Below the pieces are notes generated by a model. It saw nothing but the letters and a program-made list of their open reading frames with translations, did not search any database and had not been told where the DNA came from. Position numbers and translations under genes: made by a program. Shown one piece after another: positions 58,829 to 64,000 of a DNA stretch of 64,000 nt (position 1 is the stretch's first letter; the number at the start of each line of letters is the position of its first letter). Source of the DNA: Kuschelorhynchus macadamiae (taxonomy: Eukaryota; Arthropoda; Insecta; Coleoptera; Curculionidae); NCBI GenBank assembly GCA_030620095.1, contig JAUTXW010000584.1:1010501-1074500 (forward strand), read 5' to 3'.

Positions 58829-59959
58829 ATGGCTCAGAATCAAAAATTTGAATATTTTGAGAAATATGATATGAACGCGTGTTTTATATTGTCTAATGAA
58901 GATGCAGATCAGGCGGCAGAGCTTTATCTGAACAGGTTAGTTCTTTTTTATCTTCCTGCATTTTGACTTTATTGGTTCGCTTTATTTTATCTTAGATATC
59001 CCGAGAGAAGACAACCAGAAAAAAGAATTTTTCAAAAAATTAAAAATAATCTTTGCCAATATGGATCTTTTAACAAGCCTCAATCGCGAACTTACAATAA
59101 AGACAACGAAGAATCTGAGGTCAACGTTTTAGCCCTCGTTCAGACAGCTCCTGAAACATCTTGCAGGAAAATAGACGAAGAGGCGGGTGTACCGAAAACC
59201 AAAGTGCAGAAAATTTTGAAAAAGCACAAATTCAAACCCTATAAATACAAACTTGTGCATCATCTGCATCCTGGTGATGCAGAGCGCAGATTGGAGTTCT
59301 GCAATTGGTTTATAAATATGAAGGCAGAAGATATCGATTTTGAAAAAAAGATTATTTGGTCAGACGAGGCACATTTTACTAGTTCAGGGATTTTAAATAG
59401 ACACAACACGCGATTTTGGAGTCAAGAAAACAACCATGTTATTTTTCCTAGGGAGCGTCAGGGCAGATTTGGATTCAATGTCTCCTTTTTTATTTTCAAC
59501 CGAAAAATAGTTTACCAAATATATGAAGGAAATCTGAATTCGATTGGTTACGTGCGAATCCTAGAAGACGCATTAGGAATTTTGGATGATGTTCCCTTGG
59601 CTCAACTAAATAGGATTTATTTCCAGCAAGACGGAGCTCCAGCCCACAATGCCAGAATAAGTCAAAACTGGCTTAACTACCATTTTCCTGGAAGATGGAT
59701 AGGAACACACGGACCTGTTCGATGGTCACCACGATCCCCTGACCTCTCAGTTTTAGTTTTCTTTTTGTGGGATTATTTAGAAAACAAGGTTTATGTAAGG
59801 CGATACGAAAACTTAGAACAACTAAGAATGGCCACCGAAAACGCTTTTGCAGAGTTACAAAGACAGTCATTTACAATAGATAATGCATTAAAAAGAATTT
59901 TTAATGTTTGTCACACTTGTAGGACACATAATGGTCTAGAATTTGAACAATATTTGTAG
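58829..59959 (+). pseudogene. DD41D-type mariner-like transposase, full length, third catalytic Asp lost
   Basis: Exon 1 (58829-58935) starts MAQNQKFEYFEKYDMNACFI; a 60-base intron (58936-58995, GT...TTATCTTAG) follows; exon 2 (58996-59959) runs to the stop. The joined frame has 356 codons without a break. Motifs: helix-turn-helix near KIDEEAGVPKTKVQKILKKH, KIIWSDEAHFTSSGILNRHN (first Asp), RIYFQQDGAPAHNARISQNW (second Asp), RWSPRSPDLSVLVFFLWDYL. Relatives have LDFFLW; here the codon is GTT (Val), one base from GAT. I count 41 residues between second Asp and this position. Without that Asp the enzyme should be inactive, unless the nearby Asp in LWDYL can act. Called a pseudogene on this ground only. 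Confidence 0.9.
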
Positions 59960-60056
59960 TTTTAATGAAATTATAATTATTACCTTTTACCTACTTCCTA
60001 ATTTTTTCTGATGCTGTTACTTTGTTATTTCGTTAATAATTATTTGTTAACTTTTT

Positions 60057-60560
60057 CCATGGCTCCACAGCCACCTTCTCTTATTTCGATTGATCTGCTG
60101 TGCCATAAATCCGTTTAAAGAAAAATGCATTTTTTCATGTTATTTATGAAAATAAATATGACTTATGGTATGTTTTTGAAAAGCTCTCGACACGAAGAAT
60201 AAGATGAATAAATAATATATAGGGTGTCCCATTTAAAAAATAGTAGGTTATGCCAATATGTCAAAAACTATGACTCTCAGCAAAAATCTGAGTACGCCAC
60301 TGAATTCTACGTAAAAAAATCTATAAATACCAGTTGAATCATTTTAAATATATTTTACGATAGCTGAGTTACAGGGGGTGTCCGAAAATGACAAATTTTC
60401 AAAATCACCCTGTAGCACGGAAACTAAAATGGTTAGGACAAATCTGTTTGAGGCTTCTTTAGTTTCATCGAAAAGTAGCACTGTGTCGCGAAAACCGCAT
60501 CTCTCTATCTCTACTCATAAGCTGGAAACCCCGTAAAACCTACGAAAATGGGACACCCTG
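60057..60560. repeat. Right 505-bp TIR
   Basis: Inverse of 58222-58726. Differences include GAAGCCTCAAACAG against GAGACCGCAAACAG near the outer third. Confidence 0.9.
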
Positions 60561-60562
60561 TA

Positions 60563-60738
60563 CTTCGCAATAGGCGACTCTTTGATATTAAAATGTTTCA
60601 TTCTAACTATTTTTCAAATTCTCCTCTGATTAGATGTACACGAACTTATAATTATATTTCTCAGTTAGACGATAATCTTGATATATGTGCTAATAACTTG
60701 AGACTTTTTAAGAGATTGGTTAGGAAAAACTGTTGCTG
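60563..60738 (+). pseudogene. LINE ORF2 C-terminal end
   Basis: It reads LRNRRLFDIKMFHSNYFSNS, LIRCTRTYNYISQLDDNLDI, NLRLFKRLVRKNCC and a stop, matching the usual R..P.F.V...N...NSP..R....YN......D.F.....FK ending. In frame with 58219 when the transposon is removed. Confidence 0.85.
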
Positions 60739-60902
60739 AACATTGCTCTTGTGCTTATTTGTAATTTTCTTTTGTATAGTGTTTTAGTGTAACTCGTTTC
60801 ACCGATATTTGTTAATATTGTAAATCTAATGTGTGTCATCCAGTAATAAGGCAGCTGCGACTGTCTGTTGGATGGCCATTTTTCTAAAATAAAATAAAAA
60901 AA

Positions 60903-62379
60903 TCGCATGCTGAAAATGACAAAATTAGCACTGCCATCGACATATTTTTGACAAAAATGTTTTGAGTTTTGAGTCCGTAAACTTTAGAAATTTAACTACA
61001 AGTCTTCAGCAAACGAATTGCACGAGAGTGTATGTGTATGTTTATATGTATGTTTTATGCCTCCGGTGTAAACCAAATGACCAGTGTCTCTTTTGATGTG
61101 TATAAATTTTTGACCCATTATCTCATACTATTTTTACATAACATTACCTTAGGCTCAATCTTAACAAAACCAATAAAGTTAGTTTTTAATATTTTATATT
61201 TCTAAAGCTGTTTTTTTATTTATTTGTTTCATTTATTTTTTTCCCTCAAACTTTTTTATTTTTTAGGATTTTGTTAAGATAAAATGTAAGTACTGGTTCA
61301 GCTATAATTTGAATTTCGCTTCATTTATAAATTAGAACCAACATTTAGGGCAATAAAATTATTTAAATAAAAAAAAATTGTAGGGGTTTTGACATATTTA
61401 AACAAAAATTATCTCTGTGACATTTTCTTCTAGAATAATTTAAAATGATATCTTCTAAGTTTCCGATTTTACCACATCCACATTTTTTCTGATTTTGAAT
61501 TTGATTCTTATGTTGAGCGTGAAAATTTAAATGTTGAATATGAAAACTTAAAAAGCGATGCATGAAACTTTTTTTAAAGAATCACCCATTCATAAGAATT
61601 GCCCATAAAAATTTTAATTCTTCTCATTTTAAAAATTATAAACGTTTTTCATAAGTGTGTTTTATGCCTAATTTCAATTGTTTTTTAGGCGTTTTTGTTA
61701 GAAAATTAACGATTTTGTTTTTTTGAGATATAAAATTTTAACACACATTTACTGATTACAAGTTTTAATCCTAGTTTTTTAAATTCTTTTTTTGTGGCGT
61801 CACATTTCAAATTGACATTTGTTGGTACCATCATAAATATCACAAAAAACAACATAGAAACGTGTTAGCTTTTTATTTCGTCCAACTTTTCTGTTCCAAT
61901 TTTTTTTTGAGCTCAAACCTCCATTCAAAAACTAGTAGTGAAGATTTGTTTAGTGTTATCAAAAATAACATTCACTTTTTAACAATAAAAATTATTGGTA
62001 AAAATTAATTTGTTTACACCCTGTACATTTTATGCCTATAAATTTCTTGCTCTTGATGTTCTCGGTGTGATTCCTTTAGTTTCGGAAACAACCAAAAAAA
62101 AAATAAAAACCTTGCAAGTATATTCCTACTGAATCAATCATACGAACTCTTTTGACAAGGTTCTGGTCAATTTTCTCCTCATTTTTTTTCAACACAGGTA
62201 TCCAGCCAAATATATTTATAAGCAGCGAGAATTTTAACTAGCAATATACAAAGTGTCTCCTATAAAAACATAACAATTTTACCAGTTTCACTCTATATCA
62301 CACCTAATTCTTTGACAAAATTTGGAATCTAGTATATAGTTTTTAGGCTGATTTTTTTTAAATATGTCATTATGCCACC
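60903..62379. other. Stretch without a recognisable gene
   Basis: No coding motif. ACACCCTGTACATTTT near 62016 resembles a DNA-transposon end. Confidence 0.5.
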
Positions 62380-62760
62380 ATTTTGTTTTACCATCTTATA
62401 CTTATTGTGCAAAATTTGGGGTAAATTGAATGATCAGCTTTTTAGTAACAATTTTTTCAACATTTCACTAGTCCGCCATCTTGTTCGGCCATATTGAATT
62501 TTTATCAAAATATTATCAGTTCATCGCCATATGAAATTCCATATTTTCAAGCAAAAGTCAATCGGATAAATAGTTTTTTAGTTGTATGTTTTTCTCATCT
62601 TAAATCCTGAAAAGGTGATTTCTTCATGATTACAAATATTTTATATGGCCGCCATTTTGTTCCACCATATTGGACTTTTACGAAAATGTTGCCAGCTCAT
62701 CCCCATATGGTCTTTAATTTTTTTACAAAAGTCAAACGGTAAGTACAATTAACTTATCTA
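62380..62760. repeat. Repeat modules related to 44918-46325
   Basis: Two to three imperfect units of ~130 bp, each with GCCGCCATTTTGTTCCACCA, TTTAC.AAAAT, CAGCTCATC.CCATATG and CAAAAGTCAA.CGGATAA words. The same vocabulary occurs in the foldback at 44918-46325. Confidence 0.6.
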
Positions 62761-62829
62761 TAGCTCATATTGGTTACAATTTTCTAAATTAATGTTAACC
62801 TAGATTAAATATTCAACCAATTTAGTTTT

Positions 62830-63532
<703 letters not shown>

Positions 63533-64000
63533 AACCGCATAACAAGCCGTATTTTTGCTTTTTGTTTCAGAAAAAATTGACAAAACCTTGCCGATACACA
63601 TTTTTCCTAATACATAACATGAAACAAACACACACATATTATTAATCAGAAAATCCTGGAATATTTTTTATTGTTTATTGATAAGTAATTTTGTATTATT
63701 TTGACATTTTGTGACTGTTGTCTTATTTTAGGAAAGCGAGAAAAAATCACAAGTAGTATTAATTTTATTTTACCAGTAGATACGGTGCAGTAACATGAAA
63801 GATGACTTAACTAAGATAAGTAGGTCTTGGAAACAATTGCATAGGGATGCCATTATAATTTTCATTAGATTTAACCAGAAACGTCAAAAGTACTGTTTTG
63901 TATCGACATTTCTGATTTCGTTACATTTTTACACTGAGAAAAACAAAAAACAAAAACAAAACCGCATAACAAACCGTATTTTTGCTTTTTGTTTGAGAAA
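63533..64000. repeat. Direct repeats at the window edge
   Basis: AACCGCATAACAAGCCGTAT followed by TTTTGCTTTTTGTTTCAGAA occurs at about 63533-63573 and again, with two changes, at 63959-63999. Spacing is about 427 bases. The second copy is cut by the window end. Confidence 0.75.

Larger units (their letters stand above)
58222..60560 (+). mobile_element. Mariner-like DD41D-type transposon, 2339 bp, inserted in the LINE
   Basis: Ends CAGGGTGTCCCATTTTCGTA and its exact inverse at 60560, flanked by TA duplicates at 58220-58221 and 60561-60562. TIRs of about 505 bases (58222-58726 and 60057-60560) differ only at scattered positions, which suggests a recent insertion. The transposase lies between them. 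Removing the element and one TA joins the LINE frame as SYVLRNRRLFDIKMF. Confidence 0.92.
55206..60902 (+). mobile_element. Jockey-like LINE, 5'-truncated, split by a DNA transposon
   Basis: Parts in order: ORF1 C-terminus (55206-55556), endonuclease (55540-56000), linker and RT (56000-57925), post-RT (57926-58219), then after the transposon 58222-60560 the ORF2 end (60563-60738) and a 3' UTR ending in an AAAATAAAATAAAAAAA tail near 60886-60902. ORF2 begins inside the end of ORF1 (ATG at 55540), as in Jockey-group elements. Confidence 0.85.

Overview
The window is AT-rich eukaryotic DNA made up almost entirely of transposable-element relics. No intact host gene, rRNA or tRNA gene was recognised. 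The mix of elements suggests an insect and most likely a beetle: Penelope-like retroelements (PLEs) with GIY-YIG endonucleases, Jockey-like LINEs, many Tc1/mariner copies with a DUF4817-like helix-turn-helix, a Crypton-like recombinase, a tRNA-derived SINE, long (TA)n arrays and many termini reading CAGGGTG. The beetle assignment is inference; no species-specific marker was seen.

Layout. 0-0.6 kb: 3' end of a LINE, minus strand. 2.56-5.2 kb: nearly full-length PLE1, minus strand, with an inverted copy of its own 3' region at its 5' end. 7.5-11.9 kb: two ~930-bp inverted arms, each with a hammerhead-ribozyme motif at its outer end, around a spliced Tc1 (DD34E) transposase. 16.5-18.2 kb: an RT scrap, a PLE1 terminal scrap and a (TA)n tract. 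19.7-24 kb: inverted outer arms around a mariner-like element (20062-22081) and a MITE-like repeat (22829-23632). 25363-28427: a TA-flanked DNA transposon with a broken transposase and a nested foldback repeat. 28.75-29.09 kb: a near-perfect palindrome. 30.5-32.4 kb: two mariner-like transposase fragments. 32.5-37.8 kb: a possible orphan exon, a 291-bp tandem duplication, a DUF4817-type transposon, and inside its right terminal repeat a broken ~570-codon gene of an unnamed invertebrate multicopy family. 38.7-43.5 kb: LINE scraps, a solo hammerhead repeat, a Crypton-like recombinase relic and a transposase fragment. 43.5-46.3 kb: diverged tandem repeats and a large foldback. 48.3-54.6 kb: PLE2 and PLE3, each lying between two (TA)n arrays, PLE3 also carrying a SINE. 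55.2-60.9 kb: a Jockey-like LINE split by a 2.34-kb DD41D-type transposon inserted exactly at a TA inside its ORF. 62.4-64 kb: repeat modules, a (TA)n array and direct repeats.

The genes do not form a pathway; they are layers of insertions. The most interesting thread is ribozyme-like: three copies of a canonical type I hammerhead core (CTGATGA, stem II, GAAAC, GTC) in one repeat family, plus several degenerate hammerhead-like cores at PLE and transposon ends. The second thread is the repeated placement of PLEs between (TA)n arrays. The third is a transposase that is open over its whole length but has lost one catalytic aspartate.
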